Origin: JAHKLT01 sp046197865
Lineage (GTDB): Archaea; Methanobacteriota; Methanobacteria; Methanobacteriales; Methanobacteriaceae
NCBI RefSeq assembly: GCF_046197865.1
Contig: NZ_CP166990.1
Location: forward strand, 558,001 to 622,000
Length of the DNA stretch: 64,000 bases
Direction: 5' to 3'
Shown here: one piece after another, positions 16,137 through 25,579 of the stretch
Layout: each line of letters opens with the position of its first letter
Position numbering within the stretch: the stretch's first letter is position 1
Notes under the pieces: generated by a model
What the model saw: only the letters and a program-made list of their open reading frames with translations
Told to the model about the DNA's origin: nothing
Databases searched by the model: none
Translations under genes and position numbers: made by a program

Positions 16137-17081
16137 TCATTCATTGTAAACAAAGTTATTTTCTCTTAACTCAGAAATTATTTTATCTAATGTTTCTCTA
16201 TTACCTGCACATATAGTTGTACTTCTATATTTTGATAAATTATACATTTTTTGAAGTTCATTCTTTTTATCAGGATTATTATCAAGTGTTTCAACAAATT
16301 TCTGTGCTTCTTTATAATCTGAAAGATTAATGTTTCTAACTAATGGATCTTTAAATCCTTCTATTTTATAAGAAATTTTTTCTAAAACTCCATTATTGTC
16401 TTTCATAACAATTTCAATTAATTTTTTAATATCATCAACATCATTTTTAAGTAAAACAATCTCACAGGTTCTATTAATATGCATTAACATTTTTTTTAGT
16501 GTTGTTTCCATATTTTCAGTATCAATAACATCAATATTATTTCTCTCAGCCTTATCAACAAGATAATTATGAATTATTCTATTTTCTGTAAAGTAATCTA
16601 ATTGTTTTCCACCACGATGAATTTGAACAGCTCTTTTTACAAATCTAGATTTATGAGATTCTTCATCAGCAGATAAAATAAAGAAATGAACATTAGCTTG
16701 TTCTTTAAATTGTTCAAGATTTATTGATCCTGGAATTAAATGAACTCCTTCTAAGACTACATCATCATAATCATTTATAGCTCTTTTAATTACCTTCTCA
16801 AGAGCAGGAATAACAAAAGAAGCATGTTCTTCAAAACCTGCTGCAACTAATTCATCATATGTTTCATAATTTTGTGAATCACGTAATGTTTTATATGCAT
16901 TGTATGATGATTCATGTAGTGCAGGAGCATAATCACTACCAATTATTCCTCTAACTACTGCTCTTATAAAATCACTTTCTAATAAATGTTTAATATTTAA
17001 TTCTTTAGCTAATTCTGCAGCTACAGTGGATTTTCCTATTCCTGAAGCACTCCCAATTAGAATTACATATGGTTTTCTCAA
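16137..17081 (-). CDS. 2-phosphoglycerate kinase-like P-loop kinase (paralogue)
   Basis: A 314-residue protein whose first ~200 residues match the 2-phosphoglycerate kinase family: GSASGIGKST P-loop at residues 10-19, LLESDFIRAVVRGI, LHESSYNAYKTLRD and VVLEGVHLIPGSI. It lacks the N-terminal ATP-cone-like region of the second family member at 57236 and has an extra C-terminal domain (residues ~205-314). Its P-loop is canonical (GKST), whereas the other copy has GTSS. The family phosphorylates 2-phosphoglycerate for cyclic 2,3-diphosphoglycerate, but this paralogue may use another substrate. Co-transcribed with zpr1. Confidence 0.7.
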   Translation of the reverse strand: MRKPYVILIGSASGIGKSTVAAELAKELNIKHLLESDFIRAVVRGIIGSDYAPALHESSYNAYKTLRDSQNYETYDELVAAGFEEHASFVIPALEKVIKRAINDYDDVVLEGVHLIPGSINLEQFKEQANVHFFILSADEESHKSRFVKRAVQIHRGGKQLDYFTENRIIHNYLVDKAERNNIDVIDTENMETTLKKMLMHINRTCEIVLLKNDVDDIKKLIEIVMKDNNGVLEKISYKIEGFKDPLVRNINLSDYKEAQKFVETLDNNPDKKNELQKMYNLSKYRSTTICAGNRETLDKIISELRENNFVYNE

Positions 17082-17584
17082 AGTTATCCTCTCTTATAAA
17101 TTAAATTAATATAATTTATAATATTTGTTTTTTATATTAATTAAAGTTTTAGTTTAATCTTTTTTAGGATTTATTATTTATTATTTTCATTAAAAAATTT
17201 CATATATCTCTTATTTGTATAAATAAAGGATTTTTTCAATTTAATTTTAATAGCTATAAATTAATTATAGAATATATTAAATATAAAAAATTACATAAGA
17301 AAAACTTAGTTTTGAATATTATTTTTAATTAAAATCTAATCTTTTTTTAAAGGCAAATGATATATATTTAATAATAATAAAATTAATATAAATAATATAG
17401 ATTAATAAAATTTTATAAATATTGTGTATTTATTGCCTTTATCAATATAAACAATTAATAGTTGGATTTAATTATTTGTGTGAGAGAATAATAATTAAAT
17501 TATTAAACAAATTGATTATATTTTAATTTAAGTTTTATTACAATTATTACATTATTATTAATGTGGGTTTTTAGGAGTGGTAAT
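17082..17584. other. Divergent AT-rich intergenic region with a distant inverted repeat
   Basis: These roughly 500 bases hold no convincing gene. TAAAGGCAA at 17348-17356 and TTGCCTTTA at 17433-17441 are a perfect 9-base inverted pair 76 bases apart. A TTATATTTT near 17517 may be the TATA box of the DUF1611-sepF operon. The rest is low-complexity A/T. Confidence 0.3.
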
Positions 17585-18637
17585 TTGTATTCGGTCAAAT
17601 CAGTTAAAGAACTTCAAGACTTAAATCCTTTCTTAATTATTGGTTGCGGTGGAGGAGGAGAAAAATTCTCTAACCTCGAAGGGATTGAAACAGTGGGTTT
17701 TGTTGATGATGATAAAAATAAACAAGGAACAATTTTTTGCGGTAAAGAAGTATATTCTGATATAGAAAGTCATTTAAAAAATTCAGATTTTAAATCTGTA
17801 GCTATTATGTTACCAATTGGAGCGGAAGGTAATGCTCTCAAATATGCTGTGGAAGCTATTAATGTTGGTAAAAATGTTGTTTGTTCATTTAGATCATTAC
17901 CAATTAAAAGTAATTCATCTCTTTTAAAATTTGCAAAAGAAAAAGATGTTTCTATTAAAGAAATAAGCCCTAGATTAGACAATGTCAAAAAAGTTTCAGG
18001 TGTTAGCCCTGAAAATTGTTCTGAAGTTTTACCGAAAATATCTTATGATTCTAAAACTCCAATTGTTTTTGTTGGAGGAACATCTCAAGAATGTGGAAAA
18101 AGAACAACAACAAAAATGTTAGGTATAGCTGCTAAAGAAAAAGGATTGAAATCAGCTATTATTTCTACTGATGAAATGGGTATAGAACCACCTACAGATA
18201 TTAATTTTAGAGCAGGAAGTTTATCTGCAATGGATGTACCTGCAGCTATTTTAAGTTCTATTAAATATGCAGATGAGAACTTAAATCCAGATATTATTTT
18301 TATAGAAGGCCAATCAAGTTTAACTGAAAAAGAAAACCCTCATCCTCGTGGTTTATCAGCTTCCATTTTAATTGGAGCGGCACCGGATGCAGTTATTGTT
18401 GCACATAGGCCAAATCACCCTTATAGAGAACCAAGAGGAATAGATGAAGAAGTTAAAGCAATTGAAGCTTTAGAACCTACTAAAGTTGTTGGTTTATCAG
18501 TTAATTTAAAAAATTCTGATGAATTAGTGGAAGATTTCGAAAATAACTTTAATTTACCTACTGATGATGTTTATTATAATGGTGCTTCAAAATTATTAGA
18601 TGCTATTTTAGAATTTTTACAGGAGACAAGTAAATGA
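17585..18637 (+). CDS. DUF1611 family P-loop protein (DgcN-like)
   Basis: A protein of ~350 residues. The N-terminal half is Rossmann-like (FLIIGCGGGGEKF, VGFVDDD). The C-terminal half is a P-loop NTPase-type domain with GGTSQECGKRTTTKM, STDEMGIEP and EGQSSLTE, matching DUF1611. The only characterised DUF1611 protein I know of is the D-glutamate N-acetyltransferase DgcN; whether the archaeal ones share this is unknown. I prefer the TTG at 17585, preceded by AGGAGTGG; an ATG at 17561 is the alternative. The gene overlaps sepF by four bases, so its role may touch cell division or wall synthesis. Confidence 0.75.
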   Translation: MYSVKSVKELQDLNPFLIIGCGGGGEKFSNLEGIETVGFVDDDKNKQGTIFCGKEVYSDIESHLKNSDFKSVAIMLPIGAEGNALKYAVEAINVGKNVVCSFRSLPIKSNSSLLKFAKEKDVSIKEISPRLDNVKKVSGVSPENCSEVLPKISYDSKTPIVFVGGTSQECGKRTTTKMLGIAAKEKGLKSAIISTDEMGIEPPTDINFRAGSLSAMDVPAAILSSIKYADENLNPDIIFIEGQSSLTEKENPHPRGLSASILIGAAPDAVIVAHRPNHPYREPRGIDEEVKAIEALEPTKVVGLSVNLKNSDELVEDFENNFNLPTDDVYYNGASKLLDAILEFLQETSK

Positions 18638-19032
18638 GTTTTACAGATACTTTAAAAAGAAGTTTAGGATTTGAAGAAAGTTTAGACAATAAAAAGAATA
18701 ATAATTTTGGAAATGATTTTAGAAGGGATTTTTCTAGTGAAAATTACACTATTTTCCCAGAACAGTCATTTTATGAAATTATTTTAATTAGACCAAAGTC
18801 TAGTGATGATATGGATTATGTTGTGGATCAAGTTGTTGAAGAAAATAATCCTGTTATTCTTGATTTATCTTTCTTAGAGAAAAAAAGTCCAAGAGATTTC
18901 AGAATGGCTGGTAATAAGCTTAAATACATTAGGGAAAATCATGGTGCTGAAGCATTTTTACTTGCTCAATGTAAAAATAAGAATCTTATCATAGTTTCTC
19001 CTAAAAGAGTAAATTTAATGAAAAAAGATTAA
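18634..19032 (+). CDS. sepF: SepF, FtsZ membrane anchor for cell division
   Basis: A 132-residue archaeal SepF. Residues 1-12 (MSFTDTLKRSLG) form the amphipathic membrane-binding helix. A disordered Asn-rich linker follows, then the SepF core at residues ~45-130 with VILDLSFLEKKSPRDFRMAG and a C-terminal IIVSPKRVNL. SepF tethers FtsZ to the membrane at mid-cell in archaea that lack FtsA; this has been shown in Methanobrevibacter. The ATG overlaps the upstream DUF1611 stop (ATGA), so both are co-translated. The 3' end converges on the TatD gene. Confidence 0.85.
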   Translation: MSFTDTLKRSLGFEESLDNKKNNNFGNDFRRDFSSENYTIFPEQSFYEIILIRPKSSDDMDYVVDQVVEENNPVILDLSFLEKKSPRDFRMAGNKLKYIRENHGAEAFLLAQCKNKNLIIVSPKRVNLMKKD

Positions 19033-19035
19033 TTT

Positions 19036-19791
19036 TTATATTTTAAAACATTTTTTAGCATTTTTAAATGCTACTTTTTCTATTTTTTTATTTTCATAAC
19101 CTAATCTAGTTAGTTCTCTAATTGTTTTAGGAACAGATAATGGATCAGATGGTTTATTACTTATATCACTATTTAATAAAAATCTATCAAAACCATAACT
19201 ATCTAATATTTCAATAGCTTCTTTAACTTCCATCTTTTCAGGCTGTACTGTTAATCCAAGAGTATATTCTTCATCTATTACATCTTCAATTATATCTAAA
19301 TTAACATGATCTATAATAACTAATTTAGGATCAATACATTCTGCAATAATCTCTTTTTCTTTTTCTAAAATTCCTTTTTTATTTATTCTTGGTGTATGTA
19401 CAATAACTTTAGTTTTTTTCCTGTCAGCTATTTCGAGCTGTTTTTTAAAAACAGTTATTTCATCTTCACTTGCTTCTTCTAAACCTATTTCACCAATAGC
19501 TATTATTTTTTTATTATCAATCCATTTATCAAGATGTTTATAGGTTAATATAGGATCTATATATGAATTTGCAGGGTGAATTCCTAATGCAACTTTCATG
19601 TCTATTCCATAATTTTTTGCTCTTTCGCTGTCAAAGTCTAAAATTCTATTCAAATGATTTAAAAGAACAAGTTCATTAAACAAATGGTAAGGATAAAAAC
19701 TGCAACTTATTACAGTGTCAATTCCTGCTAAATACATCTTCTCGAAATCTTCACTGCTTCTAGTATCCCCATGCATATGAGTGTCTATCAT
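19036..19791 (-). CDS. TatD-family metal-dependent hydrolase
   Basis: A 251-residue TIM-barrel amidohydrolase-type protein. DTHMHGD at the N-terminus, ALGIHP near residue 75, IGEIGLE near 97, VHTPR near 132 and IDHVNL near 161 supply the metal ligands of the TatD/archaeal PHP-like hydrolase family. TatD enzymes are nucleases or hydrolases of unclear natural substrate. Monocistronic; the 3' end meets sepF with three bases between. Confidence 0.8.
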   Translation of the reverse strand: MIDTHMHGDTRSSEDFEKMYLAGIDTVISCSFYPYHLFNELVLLNHLNRILDFDSERAKNYGIDMKVALGIHPANSYIDPILTYKHLDKWIDNKKIIAIGEIGLEEASEDEITVFKKQLEIADRKKTKVIVHTPRINKKGILEKEKEIIAECIDPKLVIIDHVNLDIIEDVIDEEYTLGLTVQPEKMEVKEAIEILDSYGFDRFLLNSDISNKPSDPLSVPKTIRELTRLGYENKKIEKVAFKNAKKCFKI

Positions 19792-20037
19792 TTTATCACA
19801 TTTTATTATTTATCTTTTCAATTTTAAGTATTTTTTTAATAAAAAAATTAATTTAATTATTTTTCTTTTAATGTATAATCATGTTATATTTTTGGAAAAT
19901 TTATTTTAATTAATAAATTTCGTTTAAGTGATATTTAACTTATTAATATTTGTTTATTTTAATTTTTGTTCACTTTAAAAAGATTTATATTCATTGTTAA
20001 TAATAATTTCTATATAGTTATTACTGAGGTATTTATT

Positions 20038-20835
20038 ATGAATTATTTAAAAAATCAATATTTAGATGATTATGAAAAAGTGAGTGATGAAATCAAATTT
20101 ATTACAAATTCAAAAATTAGGTTAAAAGTTATGCATATTATTTTTGATAACCCTTTAACAATGAGAGAAATTCATTCTCAAAGTTCTCTTAGCTATAGCT
20201 CTATATCAAGTAATATTTCAAAACTTGAAAAAGGAGGATTTATCTATAGGCAATATTCAAAATATTATTTAAACAATAACTTAAAATTATTTTTAATCAA
20301 TATTTTTGATTTTGATAATGTGTTGTCTTTAGTTTTAAATGATTTTTCAGATTTTTTTATAAAGCATTATATCGATAGTATTCCTAAATCCTTAATTGAA
20401 GAATTGTATTTATTAAATAATTCTAAATTAGTAGAAAATAATGACTATGATGTTTATAAAACATATAATGTAATCAAAAGGTTGTTTAATAGTAATGATT
20501 CTATTAAAGCTATACTTCCATTTATATATTCTGATTTTATAGATATTTTAAAAAAAGCAATAAAAAATAGCTGTGAAATAGAAATTATTCTTCCAAAAAA
20601 CATAGCTAGAAATATTAAAAATAATTTAACAAAAAATGAATTAAAAAAAATAAAATTAATAGAAATTAATTCAAAAATCGATTTTTCATTATTTGTATCA
20701 TCTAAAAATATGGCTTTAGGTCTTTTTAAAGATGATGATTTTTATGATCAAAATCGACTTTTAGTCTCTTATGATAAAAAAGGTTTAATATGGGCTGAAA
20801 AATTATTTAATGAGTTTAAAAGGAATATTAATTAA
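20038..20835 (+). CDS. Winged-helix regulator with FilR1-type middle domain
   Basis: A 265-residue regulator. Residues ~22-75 are a winged helix (KIRLKVMHIIFDNPLTMREI, SYSSISSNISKLEKGGFI). Residues ~110-255 match the FilR1/DUF1724 ligand-sensing region (ILPFIYSDF, EIEIILPKNIA, NMALGLFKDDDFYDQNRLL). I start at ATG 20038 behind GAGG; the longer frame to 19966 adds only a hydrophobic leader encoded in the promoter. FilR1-like proteins regulate methanogenesis or surface genes in other methanogens; the target here is unknown. Two relatives lie at 34963-36572. Confidence 0.75.
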   Translation: MNYLKNQYLDDYEKVSDEIKFITNSKIRLKVMHIIFDNPLTMREIHSQSSLSYSSISSNISKLEKGGFIYRQYSKYYLNNNLKLFLINIFDFDNVLSLVLNDFSDFFIKHYIDSIPKSLIEELYLLNNSKLVENNDYDVYKTYNVIKRLFNSNDSIKAILPFIYSDFIDILKKAIKNSCEIEIILPKNIARNIKNNLTKNELKKIKLIEINSKIDFSLFVSSKNMALGLFKDDDFYDQNRLLVSYDKKGLIWAEKLFNEFKRNIN

Positions 20836-22532
20836 TAATATTCTTTTAAATAATTTTCTAAATCTGAGATTTTAATTCTCTCTTGAGATTCATCATCTCT
20901 ATTTCTAATTGTAACCCTTTTATCTTCTAAAGTATCATAATCTATTGTAATAGCTAAAGGAATACCAATTTCATCAGATCTTGCATAACGTTTACCTATT
21001 GTTCCAGAATAATCATCTTCAACAACATATCCATGGGATCTTAAATTTTCAGTAATTTCTGCTGCTTGAGTATCTAAACCATCTTTATTTACAAGTGGTA
21101 AAACACTTAATTGAATAGGAGCTATTTCTTTTTTAAATTTAAAATAATCTTTCTCTTCTTCATTATCTGATGATTTAAAAGAATGTAATAATACAGAATA
21201 AGTTATACGATCAATACCAAATGATGGTTCAATTACATGAGGTACAATTTGTTTTCCTTTAACCTTTTCAGTTATTTCTTCAAAAATTAAATATTCTGCA
21301 AGTAATTCGAATTTATCTCCTAAATCAACAATATATTTACCTTCTTTTTCAATAACTTCTTGAATAGCTTTTGCATCAGCATTTTCTAAATAAGTTTTAA
21401 TTTTTGGAGCATCTTGTTTAAAAACAGGTCCAAATTTAGATAAATTAGGTTTTACAACAGTTTTAGTAATGGTCTTCTCATCAGCAAATTCTTTAAAAAT
21501 ACTTAATTCTTCATTACTTTCTTTTGAATGAGAACTAAGATCATAATTTCCACGATCAGCTATTCCAATAATTTCCACCCATCCATATTGGTCAGTATTA
21601 ACTTCAACATCCCAACAATCAAGTGCATAATGAGCCATTTCACCAGATAAATGTTGTCTAAATCTTAAAACATCATCAGGAATACCAATTTCATTTAAAA
21701 ATTTTTTAGCTAAATATAGCTGATATATAAGCATTTCATTTGAGACAACTTTTTGATCTAATGCTTCTTGAGCTGTAAGTTCTAATGGTTCTTTATTATT
21801 TTCTTGAACATCTTGTGAATTTAAATATAATTTTTCATTAGCTATTTTTGCAAATTTAGGTGTTGTTTTATCTTCAGGATCTAAAAATATTTCAGCTTCT
21901 GCTTGTGTAAATTCTCTAAGACGAATAACTCCTTGTCTTGGGGAAATTTCGTTTCTATATGCTTTTCCAAGTTGAACTACACCAAAAGGCAGCTTTCCTC
22001 TAAAAAATCTTGAAAGGCGTTTAAATAATATAAAAATTCCTTGAGCTGTTTCTGGCCTCATATATCCAGTTTTATTTCCTTTAGCTCCAATAAGTGTTTT
22101 AAACATTAAATTATAATTCCAAATATTAGATAGCTTTCCACCACAGCTAGGACATTTAATATTATTATCTATAACTATTTTATCAAGTTCGCTATTTTCT
22201 AAACTTTCAACATCTTCTCCAATAACTTCTTCTATAATGTGATCTGCTCTAAAGACATCCTTACATTCTTCACATTTAGTCATCGGATCTGTAAAATTAT
22301 CAACATGCCCTGAAGCTTTTAAAACCTCTTCAGGCATAACAGTAGGACTTTCTATTTCAAAAAATCCTTCTTCCGCTACATATTGTTTTCTCCATTTTTC
22401 CATTATATTATTCTTTAAAGATGCACCAAGAGGGCCGTAATCTGTAAAACCTGAAACTCCTGAGTAAATTTCAAATGATGGCCACAGAAAACCTCTCTTT
22501 GCACTGATATTTGTCATCTTTTCGTGATTCAT
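20832..22532 (-). CDS. glyS: Glycyl-tRNA synthetase
   Basis: A 566-residue class II alpha-2-type glycyl-tRNA synthetase, as in archaea and eukaryotes. The N-terminus has SGFTDYGPLGASLKNNI. A zinc-binding insertion has two CxxC pairs (CEEC, CPSC). Motif 2 is FRNEISPRQGVIRLREFTQ, motif 3 is EPSFGIDRITYS, and the C-terminal anticodon-binding domain contains GTIGKRYARSDEIGIP. It charges tRNA-Gly with glycine. The 3' end overlaps the convergent regulator gene by four bases. dcd lies 10 bases upstream of its start, suggesting one operon. Confidence 0.96.
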   Translation of the reverse strand: MNHEKMTNISAKRGFLWPSFEIYSGVSGFTDYGPLGASLKNNIMEKWRKQYVAEEGFFEIESPTVMPEEVLKASGHVDNFTDPMTKCEECKDVFRADHIIEEVIGEDVESLENSELDKIVIDNNIKCPSCGGKLSNIWNYNLMFKTLIGAKGNKTGYMRPETAQGIFILFKRLSRFFRGKLPFGVVQLGKAYRNEISPRQGVIRLREFTQAEAEIFLDPEDKTTPKFAKIANEKLYLNSQDVQENNKEPLELTAQEALDQKVVSNEMLIYQLYLAKKFLNEIGIPDDVLRFRQHLSGEMAHYALDCWDVEVNTDQYGWVEIIGIADRGNYDLSSHSKESNEELSIFKEFADEKTITKTVVKPNLSKFGPVFKQDAPKIKTYLENADAKAIQEVIEKEGKYIVDLGDKFELLAEYLIFEEITEKVKGKQIVPHVIEPSFGIDRITYSVLLHSFKSSDNEEEKDYFKFKKEIAPIQLSVLPLVNKDGLDTQAAEITENLRSHGYVVEDDYSGTIGKRYARSDEIGIPLAITIDYDTLEDKRVTIRNRDDESQERIKISDLENYLKEYY

Positions 22533-22542
22533 AAAATTCCTT

Positions 22543-23127
22543 CTATTTTTTTAAATCATAATCTTGTTTAATTCTACTACTTTCAGGACGTTTTTGTCCC
22601 ATATACTTACTGTTTCTTTCTGGATGTCCATAAGGTCTTTCTGATGGTGTAGTCATTGTTTCAAAAACAACTTGACATACTCTTTGACCAGGATATAATG
22701 CAACAGGCATAGCTCCAATATTAGATATTTCTAAAGTGATTTTGCCTTCAAAACCAGGGTCAATATAACCTGCAGTTACATGCATAGTAACACCAAGTCT
22801 GCCCATTGATGATCTACCTTCTACTCTAGCTACAAGGTCATCTGGAACTTTAATATATTCATCTGTAGTTGCAAGTGCAAATTCATTTGGATGAATTATA
22901 AAAGCTTTTCCATCATCAACATGACAGGATTCCATATATTCTGCAACATCTTCTTCATCTAATGGATCAATATATGGTTTTCTAATTACTTTAAAGATTT
23001 TAAATTCTTCTCCTAATCTTAAATCAACAGATGATGGTTGAATTTGTTGTTCGTCTTTTAAAGGTTCGATTACTATTTTTTCAGCATCTAAATATTCTTT
23101 GATGTCTTTATCACTTAAAATTGCCAT
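22543..23127 (-). CDS. dcd: dCTP deaminase (probably bifunctional dCTP deaminase/dUTPase)
   Basis: A ~194-residue trimeric dUTPase-superfamily enzyme. It begins MAILSDKDI at 23127; an upstream GTG adds three residues. Active-site stretches are QPSSVDLRLG, VEGRSSMGRLGV, VTAGYIDPGF and the C-terminal YGHPERNSKYMGQ. The length and C-terminus match the methanogen enzymes that convert dCTP directly to dUMP. The product feeds thymidylate synthesis and removal of dUTP. Upstream of and co-directional with glyS. Confidence 0.92.
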   Translation of the reverse strand: MAILSDKDIKEYLDAEKIVIEPLKDEQQIQPSSVDLRLGEEFKIFKVIRKPYIDPLDEEDVAEYMESCHVDDGKAFIIHPNEFALATTDEYIKVPDDLVARVEGRSSMGRLGVTMHVTAGYIDPGFEGKITLEISNIGAMPVALYPGQRVCQVVFETMTTPSERPYGHPERNSKYMGQKRPESSRIKQDYDLKK

Positions 23128-23191
23128 AGAATTCACTCAAGATATGTAGTATTATAATTTTTATTTAAGGAATAATATAAGTTTTTACTTA

Positions 23192-23899
23192 TTATAATTT
23201 TTCTTTTAATCTTCTTAAAATACCTTTTAAAGTATGTGCTTCTCTACCTGTTATAAAAGCTCTATTAATTATATTTTTAAAAGATTTTAATCCATTTTTT
23301 TTCTTATGTTCAGGTATATCTAATGTAGATATTAAATATTCCATGTCTTTTAATAAATGGTTTTTTTCAATTCCTGTTGCTTCTTCTAAACCTTCAACTG
23401 GAAATTTATTTCTATTTTTAAACATTTCATAAAAAACAATAGCTGCAGCATGAGAAATATTCATTATAGGATAAGCTGGATCAGTTGGAATACTAACTGT
23501 AAGATCACACATTTCTAATTCATTATTATATAATCCATTTCCTTCTCTTCCAAAAATAATAGCTGATGTAGCATTAAAATTAATGATTTTTCCAAGTTCT
23601 TCTACATTAATTGGAATCCTATCTAGATTATAACTTCCACCTGGTGTTCCTGTTGTAGCTATTTTAAAGTCTATTTGTTTACTTTCTAAAAATTTTTCTA
23701 AAGATTCATAGATTAAAGCATTTTCTACAATATGTTTTCCATGTGTAGCTTGATAATATGCTTCTTCTTTAAGTTCACATGGATTGATTAATACTAATTT
23801 CTCAAGTCCAAAATTTGCCATAGCTCTTGCAAGAAAACCAATATTACCTGGTGTTTCACATTCAATAAAAACTACATAAATGTTTTCTTTTATTTCCAT
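23192..23899 (-). CDS. TrmJ-like SpoU-family RNA 2'-O-methyltransferase
   Basis: A 235-residue SPOUT methylase. IYVVFIECETPGNIGFLARAM is motif 1 with the catalytic Arg/Asn region, IIFGREGNGL is motif 2, and IPTDPAYPIMNISHAAAIVF is motif 3 forming the SAM knot. This is the TrmJ layout (tRNA cytidine-32 2'-O-methylation), including the C-terminal helical extension. The ATG at 23899 has no good ribosome binding site, and the frame stays open upstream for 63 more codons; see the entry at 23900-24088. Confidence 0.82.
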   Translation of the reverse strand: MEIKENIYVVFIECETPGNIGFLARAMANFGLEKLVLINPCELKEEAYYQATHGKHIVENALIYESLEKFLESKQIDFKIATTGTPGGSYNLDRIPINVEELGKIINFNATSAIIFGREGNGLYNNELEMCDLTVSIPTDPAYPIMNISHAAAIVFYEMFKNRNKFPVEGLEEATGIEKNHLLKDMEYLISTLDIPEHKKKNGLKSFKNIINRAFITGREAHTLKGILRRLKEKL

Positions 23900-24088
23900 A
23901 CTTTCTGGAGATTCTTTAATTTTTTCTATTAAAATATCTTTTTTAGTTTTATCTTTAGCTTTAGATTTTTTCTTTGAAGTTGATTTAGCTTCTGTTTTAC
24001 TTTCAACTTTTTCTTCTTTAGAAGTTATTTCTTTATTTTCAACAATAACTTCTTCACTAATAGCTACATCTCCAATTTTAACCAGCTC
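23900..24088 (-). other. In-frame Lys/Glu-rich extension upstream of the TrmJ-like gene
   Basis: These 189 bases are open in the same frame as the methylase and begin right after the tfrB stop. They encode a disordered Glu/Lys-rich stretch (EVIVENKEITSKEEKVESK and onward). There is no ATG, GTG or TTG. An ATT at 24061-24059 lies eight bases after a GGAG and could start a 289-residue protein. Base composition looks coding, so this is probably a real N-terminal tail. Confidence 0.45.
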
Positions 24089-25579
24089 TTAATCATCTGA
24101 ATATGCTTTTTGTAAAAGTTCAAGTATATTCATTGCTTTAACATTTTCTAAATCTATAGCATCTAAACCATCTTGCAGGTTATATTGACAAAATGGACAA
24201 ATTGTTATTACTGATTCTGCACCTGTTTGCTTAATCATTTCAGCTTTATCTTTTGATAATGTAAGAGCTATTTCAGGGCGTCCAGATTTTATTCCTCCAC
24301 CAGCTCCACAACATTGGCATGGATATTGCATTTCAGTTAATGTTACACCAGGAATTTTTTCTATAATTTCTCTTGGTTCATCTTTTATTCCTTGGCTTCT
24401 ACTAAGGTGACATGGATCATGCCAAGTTACATTAGTATTTAACTCTTTCATTTTGCTTGTATCTAACTTGTCAATTAAAAATTCACTAATATCTTGCACA
24501 TTAAGCTTGGATCCAAATTTAGGATGGTCATTTTTTAAAGTAGCTCCACAACCTGCACAAATAGTAATTACTGTATCATAATCTTTGAAAATTTCTTTGT
24601 TTTTATTAACAAGGTCTTCAACAATTTCAGTTTGACCAGTTCTAAGTAGTGGTGAAGCACAACAAACTTGTCCTTCTGGAATATCTATTTCAATATCATT
24701 TACTTTTAAAACATCCATTAAGGCTTCTCCAACATGTTGTAGTTTATTATCTACCATACAGCCTGTAAATAATGCAACTTTATTTTTCTTAGATTTATCC
24801 TTATCTTTATTTACAGATTTAATAAAACTCTCTCCATTTTCTGCAATTGACCGACCTGTTTTTTTAATTGATGTTTCAAAATTAACTTGTTCTGGAAGTG
24901 GCCCCAAATCATTTTTACATGCAAGTGCTCTCATTTTTTCAATTGCATCTCCAAAACTGTTAATGTTTTTTGGACAAACTGCTCCACATTTACCGCAACT
25001 TGTACAATTATATAATCCTTCTTTTAATAAATCATTTAATCTAGTGTCATCTTCTCTTGGGTCAAGACCAAATTTTGTTAAATATCTCATAAAGTAAGGT
25101 CCACTAAATTCTTCACTAAAATGTTTAACAACAGGACATGTAGATAAACATGAATAACATTCTATACATCCTCTTACTTTTTTTGTGTCAGTTACATCAT
25201 TATTATTAAAATCTGTTTCAATTGTTGGTTCACTTTTTCTTTGAGTATATAAATTGAGATCTTTAACTTTCTCCTCAACAGATGATTTATCAACAACTAA
25301 ATCTTTTATAACTGGAAAATCTAATGGTTCTATAACTGCTCCATCTTGAATTTCCTTTTTACAGGCTAAAGCTCCATTTCCTTTATATTTTATTCCACAA
25401 GAACCACATTGGCCTGCACGACATGAACTTCTAAAACTAATGTCTTCATCGTATTTTTCATTAATTTCATTTAATGCATCTAAAACCTTCATTTTTGGTT
25501 TTTTTTCAATTTCATAACTTTCTAAATGAGGTTTTTCATCTTTTTCCTTATCAAATCTAGAAACATATACTTTTATCAT
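24089..25579 (-). CDS. tfrB: Thiol:fumarate reductase (CoM/CoB) subunit B
   Basis: A 496-residue fusion typical of TfrB. Residues 1-85 are a plant-type [2Fe-2S] ferredoxin domain with CRAGQCGSC and a fourth Cys at 73. Residues ~138-208 hold two [4Fe-4S] motifs (CIECYSCLSTCP, CTSCGKCGAVCP). The rest has two CCG domains as in HdrB (CCASPLLRTG; CQCCGAGGG). With TfrA it reduces fumarate using coenzymes M and B as donors and regenerates heterodisulfide, supplying succinate for biosynthesis. tfrA is not in the window. The gene precedes the TrmJ-like frame with no gap. Confidence 0.93.
   Translation of the reverse strand: MIKVYVSRFDKEKDEKPHLESYEIEKKPKMKVLDALNEINEKYDEDISFRSSCRAGQCGSCGIKYKGNGALACKKEIQDGAVIEPLDFPVIKDLVVDKSSVEEKVKDLNLYTQRKSEPTIETDFNNNDVTDTKKVRGCIECYSCLSTCPVVKHFSEEFSGPYFMRYLTKFGLDPREDDTRLNDLLKEGLYNCTSCGKCGAVCPKNINSFGDAIEKMRALACKNDLGPLPEQVNFETSIKKTGRSIAENGESFIKSVNKDKDKSKKNKVALFTGCMVDNKLQHVGEALMDVLKVNDIEIDIPEGQVCCASPLLRTGQTEIVEDLVNKNKEIFKDYDTVITICAGCGATLKNDHPKFGSKLNVQDISEFLIDKLDTSKMKELNTNVTWHDPCHLSRSQGIKDEPREIIEKIPGVTLTEMQYPCQCCGAGGGIKSGRPEIALTLSKDKAEMIKQTGAESVITICPFCQYNLQDGLDAIDLENVKAMNILELLQKAYSDD

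Noticed and set aside
23880..24092. 70-codon forward frame with a hydrophobic product
   Set aside because: It is antisense to the coding-like extension of the TrmJ-like gene. Its Ser/Phe/Leu-rich content is the usual complement of Lys/Glu codons.
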